From: Macrosoma leucophasiata
Lineage: Eukaryota; Arthropoda; Insecta; Lepidoptera; Hedylidae
NCBI GenBank assembly: GCA_036365455.1
Contig: JAWQUS010000017.1
Span: 7,192,001-7,256,000, forward strand
DNA: 64,000 bases
Reading direction: 5' to 3'
The position numbers and the translations under genes are program-made. Positions 34,026 through 44,107 of this stretch are shown here, piece after piece. The notes under the pieces are model-generated. The model saw nothing but the letters and a program-made list of their open reading frames with translations, was not told the origin of the DNA and ran no database searches. Within the stretch, counting starts at the first letter, position 1. The number at the start of each line of letters is the position of its first letter.

Positions 34026-34260
34026 ACACTACTGAGCGAATTTCATCACTCCAGTCGAAACAAGTCCACTGCTGGACAACGCCTTCCTCAAAGACGCCTA
34101 CAACAGTAAAGCGCGTCATTAGAGCAGAATATGCCATTATCGCCACTCTTGGCAGGAGGATTAGCGATCGCAGTGGCGGTAGTTTTATCCAGTCACACCG
34201 AGACACCACCTTTTTCAAATGGTTTGACCGTCATTGTTCGGTTCACTGACTGCATTAGAG
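34026..34260 (-). mobile_element. Retroposon 3' region, family I
   Basis: In the minus sense it ends GTCCAGCAGTGGACTTG, like RTE tails. Upstream blocks (GACGGTCAAACCATTTG, GATAAAACTACCGCC, CTGCCAAGAGTGGCGATAA) recur at 50160-50325 and partly at 59825-59940. A 160-codon frame covers it but is not a family protein I recognise. Confidence 0.55.
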
Positions 34261-34364
34261 TAAGAATTCTTCTCCACTCAATGGGTCGTCACATCCCAAC
34301 TCCTTAGAGCGTACTTAAACGATAATTATTATTTAGACTTATATCACTTATTCATATCGAAGAG

Positions 34365-34605
34365 GAATATCTAATACCTATATAAAATTTTCGTGTCACA
34401 GTGTTTTCAACAATGCTCCTCCGAAACGGCTGGACCGATCATTATGAAATTTTCTGTGCAAAGTGAGTAGGTGAGAATCAGTTGTAATCAATTTTTTATA
34501 TCCCTTATTGTTATGAGTGATTCCCCCCCAAATATATATTTTTAATTTTTTAGTATTTTTTTTTTAAAGTCTTCGGCGATAAGTTCGCCGGGACAGCTAG
34601 TCTGC
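34365..34605. mobile_element. CTAGCTG-ended repeat, family D
   Basis: TCGTGTCACAGTGTTTTC, then CCTCCGAAACGGCTGGACCG and GGTGAGAATCAGTTGTAATC, with terminus TTCGCCGGGACAGCTAGT. Orientation ends in CTAGT on the plus strand. Confidence 0.65.
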
Positions 34606-34776
34606 TAATAAAATATGCTAACACATAAATTGGGAGTGCTTTATATACACAATATCGATTCGGCGGTTGGTCGCTTATAATTAACATTTGAACTCGATCA
34701 GGTTATCGGAAATAGTCAATCTATTTCTAGTATTCTATTTGATGTGTTTTTATAATATAGAGGCATATCGAACTAT

Positions 34777-34826
34777 ACTAGTTTATTTACTTTGTAATAC
34801 TTGTATAACAAAGTAAATAAACTAGT
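34777..34826. repeat. Perfect hairpin, 19-bp stem
   Basis: ACTAGTTTATTTACTTTGT (34777-34795) is exactly complementary to 34808-34826, with a 12-base A+T loop. No ORF or poly(A) associated. Confidence 0.9.
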
Positions 34827-34859
34827 GTGTTGTGGTCAACATTGTTTTTTTTTTATTTA

Positions 34860-35085
34860 CCTTCTTCTTTGTCGTGTCCTCATGACTGAGGGTCGTGATC
34901 ACGAAAAGCAGCATCTCGAGTCAGTGCTCTCCTAGCTTTTCTATTTTGGGCCATGTGGATTGCTGTTTGCGTGTTAGAATTAAGGGACTCGAGAATGGCA
35001 TCTATCCACCGTGTGGGCTTTCTGCCTCTACTCCTTCTTCCTTCAACGTGGCCTGTTAGGATAAGCTTTTCCAGGTTCCCAGCAT
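34860..35085 (-). pseudogene. LINE C-terminal fragment
   Basis: The minus strand reads HVEGRRSRGRKPTRWIDAI, then a helical segment and a conserved AFRDHDPQS ending in a stop near 34888. The motif GRRSRGR-PTRW-D is typical of the C-terminus of RTE-like and related insect LINEs. The RT core is absent. A T-run at 34845-34855 would be the poly(A)-like tail. Confidence 0.6.
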
Positions 35086-35307
35086 CACGTCGGGCGTTAT
35101 TTGCCTACACGTCCTCAAATGAAAAATATGACATTAATGCTTATAACAGACGTCATCGTATTGTTTTATCTGGTAGAAGACATAAATATTATTATAGGAA
35201 TTCTTCTTTCATAGAGCAGTTTTACATTTCTGTCTTAATTTACGTACCAATGTTGTAGCTACCAACGTTACTACTTCAGTTTATTAAAAAATCGAAAATT
35301 CTATCTC

Positions 35308-35818
35308 ATACTAGTCGACTCGGCAAACTTCGTATTACCTCACAATGAAATAATGTGTCAAAGGTTTGATAGATACGGACTAACTGTATGGAAAAATTAA
35401 ATTGGTTGGTGGTTTTTACTGTTTCCCTTCAATTTCTTCAAATTTTCTTACCTTTTAAACCTTCCCTGGACTTCCAAAAATCATTTAAAACCAAAATTAG
35501 ACAAATTGGTATAGCCGTTCTCGAGTTTTAGCGAGACTAACGAACAGCAATTGATTTTTATACATATAGAAGATAGAAGATAAGATAAGATAGATAGAAG
35601 ATATAAAATTGTCGTGTCACAATACTCCTCTGAAACGACTTTACCAATCAATATGAAAATTTGTGTATGTGTTTGGTAGGTATGAGAATCGGCTGTAGTC
35701 AATTTTAATATCCTTAAATTGTAAGGAATAATTCTCCTCAATTATTTTTTTTTGGATTTTTCGGATTTTTTTTTTCACTTCTAAATCGATATGTAGTTCG
35801 TCGGGGCAGCTACTTTTT
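35308..35818. mobile_element. Composite of family C and D facing each other
   Basis: Family C (CTCGGCAAACTTCGTATTAC start) runs inward to GAACAGCAATTGATTTTTAT. After a short GATAGAAGATAAG run, family D continues to CGTCGGGGCAGCTA. The two ends thus form an inverted repeat of about 20 bp. The same arrangement occurs at 45.54-45.97 kb. Confidence 0.65.
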
Positions 35819-35828
35819 AAAATAATGA

Positions 35829-36117
35829 TGCTGACAAACAAGCATGCTATTCACATCCAATAATAGAGCTCCAGTGACGGAGCGCGTAGGCACCACCGCA
35901 TAACCTAGCATATTTGCCGCTAAATGGTAGTGTTCAGCACTATCTTGTTCCGGTCAGGTAGTAATAAGCGGCACTGTAATTTCCGGCACAGAGGCATAAC
36001 ATCTTAATCCTCAGGAGTGGTAACGCATCCGCATTATAACCTTGGTCTTTGTGTTAGTGTCTATAGGCCACATTAATCACTTAACATCAATGTGAAATGA
36101 ATGCTTGTTAACTGTTA
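35829..36117 (+). mobile_element. SINE-A with an inverted 3' scrap at its start
   Basis: 35829-35857 (GACAAACAAGCATGCTATTC) is the 3' end in antisense. It is followed directly by a sense copy from AATAGAGCTCCAGTGACGG to the degraded 3' end near 36117. Confidence 0.75.
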
Positions 36118-36745
36118 CCTACAGGTAAATATTATACAATATGATTGAGGTAAAGTACGTATAAGTTTTAAGACCTTATTCTGAAAAAGCTAATACGTGT
36201 ATTCTACATAATTTTCCTTGTGCCATTTTTTCCTACAGGATATTGCAATTGGCATAAAAATTCCATATTTATGTTACAACCCTTAACTAAATATTTTGAA
36301 AAAAAAACTGCAAACGGTGATAGACTGGGACAAGATCACCCAGTCTATCACCAAGCGAAAAAAAAATAACTATCAGGAAATTTTCTCGTTCAATTTTCTT
36401 TATAGAATTCAAGGTAAAAAAACTATATTTTATATTTTTTCATACAAAAATTAAATACATGCTATTACATACTATTACTCGTATTATAACATCCACTGGA
36501 TGTGTTATTAAAACCTTATTTATTTTTAAATTGATCAAAATTTTAATTCGACATTTGGTACGTTTCTATTCGTAGATCTAATTAAGTACAGTCACTAAAA
36601 TCTACTAAGAACACTAAAAACTATGCACTATAGTCACTAAAATTACTGCCAAACTATAATTGCTACTGACAGTACTTTGAAATACTTCTTGAAAACATTT
36701 AAACTGAAATATAATTATTACTCTTTTATATGAGAATGATGAAGA
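36118..36745. other. No gene; one strong hairpin
   Basis: GGTGATAGACTGGG (36316-36329) pairs exactly with 36339-36352 across a 9-base loop. The remainder is A+T-rich and unassigned. Confidence 0.6.
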
Positions 36746-36870
36746 CGGTCCTGACAAATCTCCCGTGCCTCATGCACGGGAGGTTTGTCAGGACCGGAAT
36801 ATCTGGCGCTCCACACTCTCTATCTACCCCGTTAGGGAACTAGCGTGAAGATGCATACATACATACTATT
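36746..36870 (+). mobile_element. RTE LINE 3' end preceded by its own inverted scrap
   Basis: 36774-36870 is the last 95 bp of the 18.5-21.6 kb RTE (GGAGGTTTGTCAGGACCGG to CGTGAAGATGCATACATAC). Its first 23 bp are mirrored by 36746-36768 with one mismatch and a 5-base loop, giving a snap-back palindrome at the truncation point. Confidence 0.8.
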
Positions 36871-37544
36871 TTACAGATGACTTGGATGAACTGAGCTGTT
36901 TATTCGCTGTGCTCACTGAAACACTGAACACACAGTCTTATTCTGGTCATGATTTATGATGTTTTTAAAATATACTGCGTATTATGCACATGAAAGCTTT
37001 GTTTGAGGGAAAATATTTTATGAATTTTCTTCTGAATTGAGATGAAAATATATTGTGGAAATGGAAATAAAGTGAAGTTACCTTGTTCTATCGTTTTTAA
37101 GAACACGCTCAAGGAATAAAAGATTCAAGATAGAGATAAAGAAATAAAGAAAATTTAATGAAAGGAACGCTTTTTGTAGGATAGGTAAATAAGTGTTTAC
37201 TTTCAAAAATTCAGAGATTACCTCCATGAATAACATGAACTGTATCGATTTGGGGGCGTATTATCCATATAGGTTACCATCAATTTCCAAAATACTTACC
37301 CATTGCCAGTATATTCCTGTATTTCTTAAAATATTGGTAATTATCTCATTATGCCAAAGTGGAAATGTACAACAAAGATACAATTACTGGGAACAATGAG
37401 TGGAGGCTTTGAAATAGCATTATTATTTGAGGTAGAGCAGGAAAAAAAAAGTCCGACACAAAGATACTATCAAAAAGATTTCAAGTATCCGCCTTCTATA
37501 TTTTTTTCAGCTAGTTCAGATACTTGTGATACATTATCATCCAA
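36871..37544. other. No recognised feature
   Basis: A+T-rich DNA with no supported gene. Confidence 0.4.
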
Positions 37545-37740
37545 CCGGAATACGATTGTGATGAACACTACCATTTGGCGGCAGATATTAGACAATCCGG
37601 AGGTGCCTACCTTCAAGCTCCCACACTGAAACTCTACCAGTAAAGCGTTAAACCCCTGTCCAGAAATTTTGGGGCCGTATATTACCATCTGATTGGAACA
37701 CGAGAGCACTGAATGCAAGTATGGTCCCGTTATAACTATC
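37545..37740 (-). mobile_element. Two overlapping SINE-A fragments
   Basis: 37545-37640 covers the 5' third (ACCGGAATACG to TGAAACTCTACCAGTAAA on the plus strand). 37655-37710 repeats the middle (AATTTTGGGGCCGTATATTA). The remainder to 37740 is the TATAACTATCACAGAGG variant in sense orientation. Confidence 0.6.
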
Positions 37741-37761
37741 ACAGAGGTAAAACAGAGGCAT

Positions 37762-38316
37762 TACACCTTAGGCCTCAGGAGTGGTAACGCATCTGCATTT
37801 TGACCTTGGTCTTTGTGTGGGTGTCTATAGGCTGCAGTCATCACTTAACATCAATGTGAACTGCATGCTTGTTTACCACATTAATTACATAAAAAAAATC
37901 TTAAACCTCAGGGTTGGAAATGCATGTTTTCACTTAATGTAAATATATTATATTTTCCACCATCATAAAATAAAAAAATATATCTGTATTAGGTAATACG
38001 ATGGTCCCTACGTCCTCAAACACCGCTACAGTATCTCTATCAACAGTAAAAGTCCACCTTTCATCACTTTCCGTTTGATTTATACCAGTGAAGGGTGAGA
38101 TTCACAGACCGCACTACGACTTTTACTTTAAGCAAAATACGCTAAAAACTGTCAAAATTTTTGACAGTTCTAAGCTGTGTCTTATTGTAACATTTCACAT
38201 CCTTTTCTAACTTAAATAAATCTGTTAAAGTTAGAGAAGGATGTGAAATGTTACAATAACTTTAAGAAATATCTTGGTGCAACTCAGGCTTAATCTTCAA
38301 GCAAACTTCACGAATA
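37762..38316. repeat. Left arm of a large inverted repeat
   Basis: About 555 bp, nearly the reverse complement of 39513-40067. Contents in order: SINE-A 3' half with poly(A), an A+T stretch (AACATGCATTTCC complement), TACGATGGTCCCTACGTCC, GCTACAGTATCTCTATCAAC, a self-complementary ACTGTCAAAATTTTTGACAGT, an internal hairpin at 38182-38259, and CTTCAAGCAAACTTCACGAA at the inner end. Confidence 0.92.
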
Positions 38317-39096
38317 GGTCGTCCAAGTTTGTCAATACATTGGTTTACTAGGAAGTTGCTCACTCCCATAACAACATAACCGAAGGCAAAAGCACAAAGC
38401 AAATGTTTACACTTTCACATGACTGACTACTCAGTCATGTGAAAGAGAATATATATATATTAAATATATATATATATATATTCTGGAACATAATATTATG
38501 GTTTTTATTGTTTTTTTACTGGACCATTAAACGTCATTTGTTTATATTCGATCTTTTTAACCGAGTTCAAAAAACGAGAAGGTTCTCAATTCGGCCGGTT
38601 TTTTTTTTAATGTGTGTACGCGAATTTTGCCGAGATTTCTGGACCGATTTACGTAATTCTTTTTTTGGTTTGATGCGGAATAGTTTCGAATTGGCCTCGT
38701 AAAAATTTGTTTCAGATAGGCCCACCAGTTTTTATTTTATGAGCACTTTTTTACTTACTTTCACCTCAGACTAAAGGAATAACAATAGACGGCGAGTTGT
38801 CATATAGTGCGATGAATCCACTGACGTCCAAGATAGTTTTAATGCGCATGACAACAATATGACAACAAGTGACAATGACACATTTACTCATCGACGACAC
38901 AACCGTGGATAAAATTTTTTCACTGCTTTCGTGTAATAATTTTGTATCGACACACCTAAACAATTTAAACTAGGTATCTAATTGTCACGAAGCTAAAAGA
39001 GTCAGATTTTACAAATTTAACAGATGTGAACATTAATCTAATTGGCAATGCAACAATAAACTAAAAAAGTATTCAATAAATATAACTACGTTAAGA
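38317..39096. other. Spacer of the large inverted repeat
   Basis: 38412-38426 and 38431-38445 form a perfect 15-bp stem (CTTTCACATGACTGA) with a 4-base loop, followed by a (TA)n run to about 38482. 38555-38720 carries GAAGGTTCTCAATTCGGCCG, a phrase of a common lepidopteran repeat as I recall it. No gene. Confidence 0.7.
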
Positions 39097-39203
39097 AAAA
39101 CCGACTTCAAAACTGAAAAGTTTAAAATAATAAAGATTTAATTGTAATTATATACAACCTATTAATTATAAGTGTTATTTACTAATAGGTTTGAAGTCGG
39201 TGC
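39097..39203. mobile_element. MITE-like repeat with ACCGACTTCAAA ends
   Basis: AAAACCGACTTCAAAACTG at one end and TAGGTTTGAAGTCGGTGCC at the other, about 107 bp. An inverted sibling lies at 40148-40258. Confidence 0.7.
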
Positions 39204-39242
39204 CAAGCCAAAATCACTAAAGTAGGAATTTCATTGTATTTA

Positions 39243-39338
39243 AACGTAACTTCACGCCTGCTATCCCTGAAGGCAGAGGAAAATGCATGAATTCAAGCAT
39301 ATATGCCCATCATACCCACGATTCGCCGGTTACGTTTT
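39243..39338 (-). mobile_element. SINE-B 3' fragment
   Basis: CGTAACTTCACGCCTGCTAT to ACGATTCGCCGGTTACG, the 3' third only. Confidence 0.75.
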
Positions 39339-39372
39339 GTTCAGTGTATTAATTTGCTCGTATTCATATTTA

Positions 39373-39512
39373 TGTTTTTTTTTTATGTTACGGAACGGGC
39401 AAATAAGCATGCAGTTCACATTGATGCTAAGTGATGACTGCAACCTATAGACACTTACACAAAGACCGAGGTCAAAATGCAGATGCGTTACCACTCCTGC
39501 AGCCTAAGGTGT
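39373..39512 (-). mobile_element. SINE-A 3' half
   Basis: T-run, then blocks to CTGCAGCCTAAGGTG, where the right arm of the large inverted repeat begins. It shares private variants (GATGCTAAG, CTGCAACC, CTCCTGCAGCC) with the copy at 39935. Confidence 0.85.
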
Positions 39513-40067
39513 TATTCGTGAAGTTTGCTTGAAGATTAAGCCTGAGTTGCACCAAGATATTTGTTAAGGTTATTGTAACATTTCACATCCTTCTCTAACT
39601 TTAACAGATTTCTTTAAGTTAGAAAAGGATGTGAAATGTTACAATAAGACACAGCTTAGAACTGTCAAAATTTTTGACAGTTTTTAGCGTATTTTGCTTA
39701 TAGTAAAAGTCGTAGTGCGGTCTGTGAATCTCACACTTCACTGGTATAAATCAAACGGAAAGTGATGAAAGGTGGACTTTTACTGTTGATAGAGATACTG
39801 TAGCGGTGTTTGAGGACGTAGGGACTATCGTATTACCTAATACAGATATATTTTTTTATTTTATGATGGTGGAAAATATAATATATTTACATTAAGTGAA
39901 AACATGCATTTCCAACCCTGAGGTTTAAGATTTTTTTAATGTAATTAATGTGGTAAACAAGCATGCAGTTCACATTGATGCTAAGTGATGACTGCAACCT
40001 ATAGACACCCACACAGAGACCGAGGTCAAAATGCAGATGCGTTACCACTCCTGCAGCCTAAGGTGCA
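39513..40067. repeat. Right arm of the large inverted repeat
   Basis: Mirror of 37762-38316. Identity is high throughout, with small differences such as GAAGGGTGAG/GTGTGAGA near the centre and length changes in A- and T-runs. Confidence 0.92.
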
Positions 40068-40115
40068 GGAGTGGTAATGCAATGCTTCTGTGCCGGAAAT
40101 TACAGGGCCGTGTGT
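39935..40115 (-). mobile_element. SINE-A 3' part inside the right arm
   Basis: From a short T-run and GTGGTAAACAAGCATGCAG to GGAAATTACAGGGCCGTG. It contains a local snap-back, CTCCTGCAGCCTAAG then GTGCAGGAG. Confidence 0.8.
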
Positions 40116-40147
40116 GTTGTGATTAAAATATAATTATTTGTTCAAGG

Positions 40148-40258
40148 CTTGGCACCGACTTCAAACTTATTACTAAATAGCACATTTAACTAAAAGGTAG
40201 TATATAATTACAATTAAATCTTTATAATTTTTTATTTTCAGTTTTGAAGTCGGTTTTT
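40148..40258. mobile_element. MITE-like repeat, inverted sibling
   Basis: GGCACCGACTTCAAACTTAT to CAGTTTTGAAGTCGGTTTTT, the reverse complement of 39097-39203 with changes in the middle. Confidence 0.7.
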
Positions 40259-40602
40259 CTTAATTAACGTTGTTTTATTTATTTATTGTGACTGTGTGAT
40301 AGACGAAACCTACTTATAAGGTGATGATGTATGGTGTTATCGCTACTCACAAACAGCTCGCCGCGAGTGTCTCTGCACTTTATTGTTATTATTCTCAACT
40401 ACGTGACCAATTCCATAAAGACGAAGTCACGAGTCAAAGCTATCAGTAAATAAATGGAGATTGAAAATTTACCCACATAATTATAATAACAATAAATTGA
40501 TTGAACTCCAAACTGACTACCCCATGAAGTTAAGTTCATTATCTAACGTGTTTTTTTTAAATTGAATTAAATATTATAATATAATATTATAGATATTATA
40601 GA

Positions 40603-40611
<9 letters not shown>
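40259..40611. other. No recognised feature
   Basis: A+T-rich DNA with no supported gene. Confidence 0.4.

Positions 40612-40665
<54 letters not shown>
40612..40665. repeat. Compound microsatellite (CA)n(TA)n
   Basis: About 13 CA units followed by about 15 TA units. Confidence 0.95.
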
Positions 40666-40669
<4 letters not shown>

Positions 40670-40671
40670 TA

Positions 40672-40795
40672 TAGATATTTATTTATTTATTTATTAAGTC
40701 CTTATTGTCACAATACACATACAATATTGTTACAAATGGCGAACTTAACGCTAAGAGCGTTCTCTACCAGTTAAACCATTACTAGTGTAGAAAGT
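40672..40795 (-). mobile_element. LINE 3' tail, reverse orientation
   Basis: (TTTA)n, then GTCCTTATTGTCACAATACA, TTACAAATGGCGAACTTAAC and GCGTTCTCTACCAG. Same family as 13.6 and 63.3 kb. Confidence 0.65.
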
Positions 40796-41492
40796 TATAT
40801 GGCTATTAAGTGATATTATAGATATGTACTACAATATTATAGATAATTTAATTTATCGCTATAAAATGTAATTGCCAAGCCAAAATAGGTGTTATGAAAC
40901 GAAAGAAGAAATCATTGAAAAGTTATTTTTCTGTTAAAGTAAAACAAAGAATATTTTCACGTTTAAATACGAAACCCTACAATTTTTTTTCTTCCAAAGT
41001 TAAAGCAAAGAAAGCAAATTAAACAATACGCCAATTGAAGTACACTTTTTCCCTTTTCGTATTCTTAGGTAATTACTCTGTATCCAAGTGAGCAAGGCAT
41101 TGTTTTAAGTTTGTTTTAAATTTGTATTCGTACCAACTCTCCCTATTCTACCTTCACCACAATTTACTTTAACGATACTCTTGTAAAGTAAATTTGAAGA
41201 GACCATTCTTTTTTGTCCCTGTCTATAGTATATTGCCAAAAAATGTTTGCTCTTGGTAAAAAGATTGTAGCTCTAATTTCGTTGAGTTAAGGTTTACAAC
41301 TGAAGAAAATATTTGTACCTTGTTTGTTTGGTTGTAGCGGATTTAAGTAAGGTTTTTTCAAAGGGTAAGGTTTATGTAGAAGCTCTTAATTAAGACGAGA
41401 CAAAGTTGTTCATGGAAATGTATTAAATTGTTACGTTATTTTATGAAACTCCAAAATGTTAAGTAATAAAAGTTCTGTTCCATGTCGGGTCA
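40796..41492. other. No recognised feature
   Basis: A+T-rich DNA with no supported gene. Confidence 0.4.
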
Positions 41493-41650
41493 GTTAGTTT
41501 AGTGGTGTGTGACGAACTTTTGAACCGAGGCTCACGGGTTCGATTCCCTTACCGGGACAAATGTAACATATTTATGGCCTACAGATATTTGTTTTGGTTC
41601 TGGGTGTTTGTTTATACGTGGTACTACAATCATTTTATTTACTACCCAAT
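41493..41650 (+). mobile_element. tRNA-headed SINE
   Basis: A-box-like TTAGTTTAGTGG and a canonical B box, GGTTCGATTCCC. They are flanked by GTCGGGT and ACCGGGAC, which almost pair as an acceptor stem. The body (ACAGATATTTGTTTTGGTTC, GGGTGTTTGTTTATACG) marks it as a SINE rather than a tRNA gene. Confidence 0.65.
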
Positions 41651-42689
41651 GATGAACTGATGGAGGATGCTTTTTAGCGGCAAGTTCACCCTAAATGCCT
41701 GACTACACTACACTAACACTTTATTGACTACTTATATAAGAATAATAATGAGAAACATAAGAAACATTTCTCCGTGGAATGATGAATTGGTGGAGGATGC
41801 TTTTTAGCAGAGTGTTTACTCTATATAGTACATGTTTGTGCAAGATAGTATAGCTTAATAAATATTTTAAGTCTTTTAAATCAAGCAGTCATGGTCAACA
41901 ATACTTTTAAAACAAAATATCGAGGTTGTTCTTTAACATTTATGTATATCATACAATATTTTATAGTTATGTTTATACGCTGTGTTTTCATATCACATAT
42001 TTATTATATAATAAAATGTGCGAAGAAATACAAAAAGCACAATAGTATTTTGTGTTTTAAAAGGGAACAAATAAGTTGAGTTGATTCTTAACACCAATAA
42101 CATAGCTCTTTACTGCCTATAACATCATTAGGTTAAACTAAATTACTCAGTTCTCAATATGATGTCTGTCCCTTAAACTAAAACGAAACGCGGAGAACTT
42201 CTTGGTTTTAAATGACAATATAAAAATTCTAGAACTTGCTGCAGCTACTTTTCTAGTTAATCAAATGCAAGGAAAACTGCCAACTAATAAGAAACGAAGT
42301 CCTACCTAACCTATTTCAGTGCACTTTGCACTTTTCTTTCCCAATCTACCCTCAATTAGGGTGTGCTAATGGAAAAAACTACGGACTCCACAATTGAGAT
42401 CGTTAGCTTCCTGGCAGGAAGTTCGGAACCAAATTTACATTTAATTTTATCAAACGTGGCTTTTCGTGTTATTTTGAGACTAAAAGTCAAAGTAGTTTTA
42501 TTTGTTTAAAACTACTCTGAAGTTTCGTCAGTTTATGTAGATTTCTTTTTTCTATGCTATTTCGTATTTTTATTTTCGATACGTGTTGCACTCCGAAGTC
42601 AAATGTTAAATCTATTTAAAAAATAAAAAATATGTAATACTTTGTTGTAATTAATGTTTGTTATAATTATTGAAATGTCAAGATTCTAA
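41651..42689. other. No gene seen
   Basis: A short repeated phrase (GATGGAGGATGCTTTTTAGC near 41659 and GGTGGAGGATGCTTTTTAGC near 41789) marks a local duplication. A 62-codon frame (41891-42079, plus) is hydrophobic but has no supporting context. Confidence 0.4.
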
Positions 42690-42806
42690 CCCCCTTATTC
42701 ATAAACATACATTAGATACGTTTTAGCTATAGAATGCTTTGTCTTTGTCAAGGACAAAGCAGAGAATAGCAACACTTAAGCTAAAATACGTTTATGAATA
42801 AGGGGG
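42690..42806. mobile_element. MITE with CCCCCTTATTCATAAA ends, copy 1
   Basis: 117 bp with inverted ends CCCCCTTATTCATAAACAT and ACGTTTATGAATAAGGGGG. Internally it is also nearly self-complementary around CTTTGTCAAGGACAAAG. The copy at 52.1 kb shares the ends and the inner ATTCTATAGCTAAAACG phrase. Confidence 0.85.
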
Positions 42807-42969
42807 TAAATAATATATTTATGTTCTATCGCGGCATTGCTTCATTTAACGAAAAATTCCAAATAGATTGGTCATATTGTGTCTGTCTGTCCATCCGTCC
42901 GTATTCTCAGCTACTTTACTCCAAAATATTAGGAGTAAATGCTTGAAACTCGGTGTTCTGTGAAGCGGT

Positions 42970-43308
42970 GTGAAGTGACAGAGCTCGTGGGCTTAGGCAC
43001 AACCGTATTACCTAATTTACTTGCTGCTTAATGGTAGTGTTCAGCATTATCTTGTCCCGGTCAGGTGGTAATGTTTAGTCTTGTAATTTCTCAGAGGCTC
43101 CTTACACCTCAGGAGTAGCAACGCATCCACATTGAAATCTCCAGTCTCATGTAGACGTTTATAGGCATTAATTACCATCGATGAAAGAGGCACGAGAGGT
43201 ATGTCAAGACCGGGATATCTGGCGCTCTACACTCTCTGCCTACCCTGTTAGGGACCTGGCGTGAAGATACATACTTACCATCAATTTTGCCACTTCATAA
43301 TATAAAAA
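42970..43308 (+). mobile_element. SINE-A interrupted by a short RTE insertion
   Basis: Diverged SINE-A from GGTGTGAAGTGACAGAGCTC to TTTTGCCACTTCATAATATA plus A-run. The insert at 43180-43274 splits its 3' portion. Confidence 0.78.
43180..43274 (+). mobile_element. 95-bp RTE LINE 3' end with 8-bp TSD
   Basis: ATGAAAGAGGCACGAGAGG to GGCGTGAAGATACATAC, i.e. the last bases of the 18.5-21.6 kb family. TTACCATC stands at 43172-43179 and 43275-43282, a perfect 8-bp target-site duplication. Confidence 0.85.
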
Positions 43309-43498
43309 AATCAAATGAAACGTGCTACCACGGAATCTATGTTCTTAGGGACCTAGATAGGAATACCACAGTGTAAGTACATAGAGTTTTCTTTAGACTG
43401 TGGTAATACTCCATCATTTTAAGCTGCTGTCAAAATAAATCCAGGGTCGACCTAGATCATCCATCTAGGATGCGGACATCTGACCTCCTTAAACAAGG
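43309..43498. other. No recognised feature
   Basis: Short unassigned stretch. Confidence 0.4.
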
Positions 43499-43853
43499 TT
43501 TTTTTTTATGTCAAAGGATTGACAGACAAGCGGACGGGCTACCTGATGGAAAGTGGTTACCGTCGCCTATGAACATTTGCAACATCAGGGGAGTTGCTAA
43601 CGCGCTGCCAGCCCTGAAGGACTCTTTTGACGCCAGTTTTGAAGAACCCCATATTGTAGCGCCGGGGGAACACCTCTGAGGGAAGTTCGTTCGACAATTT
43701 GCACGTTCTGGGCAGGAATGAACGCGCGAATCGGACTGTTGAGCATTTCCAAGTATCCAGTCTGTGCGGGTGGAACTTCTCTCTTCGGCGGATGGTGCGA
43801 TGTACGAATGTAGACGATGGCACCAGATCGAACAGTTCATCAAGATTCATCAA
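43499..43853 (-). pseudogene. Jockey-type LINE 3' end, copy 1
   Basis: Minus-strand frame 43557-43853 ends a reverse transcriptase C-terminus: RRREKFHPHRLDTWKCSTV, then FLPRTCKLSNELPSEVFPR and YNMGFFKTGVKRVL, then a 3' UTR to a T-run at 43499. 5'-truncated; the RT core is missing. The sibling copy is at 60915-61320. Confidence 0.78.
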
Positions 43854-44053
43854 GGATTATCGAGGAAACCAAGATTAACAATGTTTCAGCTTTGGTAGGC
43901 TGATAATAATATGTAGTGTACTTGATACTGTCTTACTTTATGTAATGTCTAGGTTCAATATTAGATTGAAGGCTTTGGTGTGGCGTAGGAAATTTTTACA
44001 CTATAACATCTCAGTCTAAAGAAAACGAACGTGTTAATAAAATATTATGTTTT
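43854..44053. other. No recognised feature
   Basis: Short unassigned A+T-rich stretch. Confidence 0.4.
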
Positions 44054-44107
44054 TATTGGTGGCAGAGTTCCAGTGTAAGTTCCAGGGTATAGACATCACC
44101 GCATTAT
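44054..44107 (+). mobile_element. SINE-A 5' scrap
   Basis: TTTATTGGTGGCAGAGTTCC to ATCACCGCATTATAC. Confidence 0.55.

Noticed and set aside
33736..34218. 160-codon minus-strand frame as a host gene
   Set aside because: It overlaps a repeat found at 50.2 and 59.9 kb and ends in a CAGCAGTGGACT LINE-like tail; no protein family recognised.
34953..35258. 101-codon plus-strand frame
   Set aside because: Antisense of a LINE C-terminal fragment with the GRRSRGR-PTRW motif on the minus strand.
43511..43843. 110-codon minus-strand frame with FPQRCSPGATIWGSS
   Set aside because: It is the wrong frame of a LINE 3' end; the neighbouring frame (43557-43853) carries the RT C-terminal motifs. The same holds for 60946-61332.
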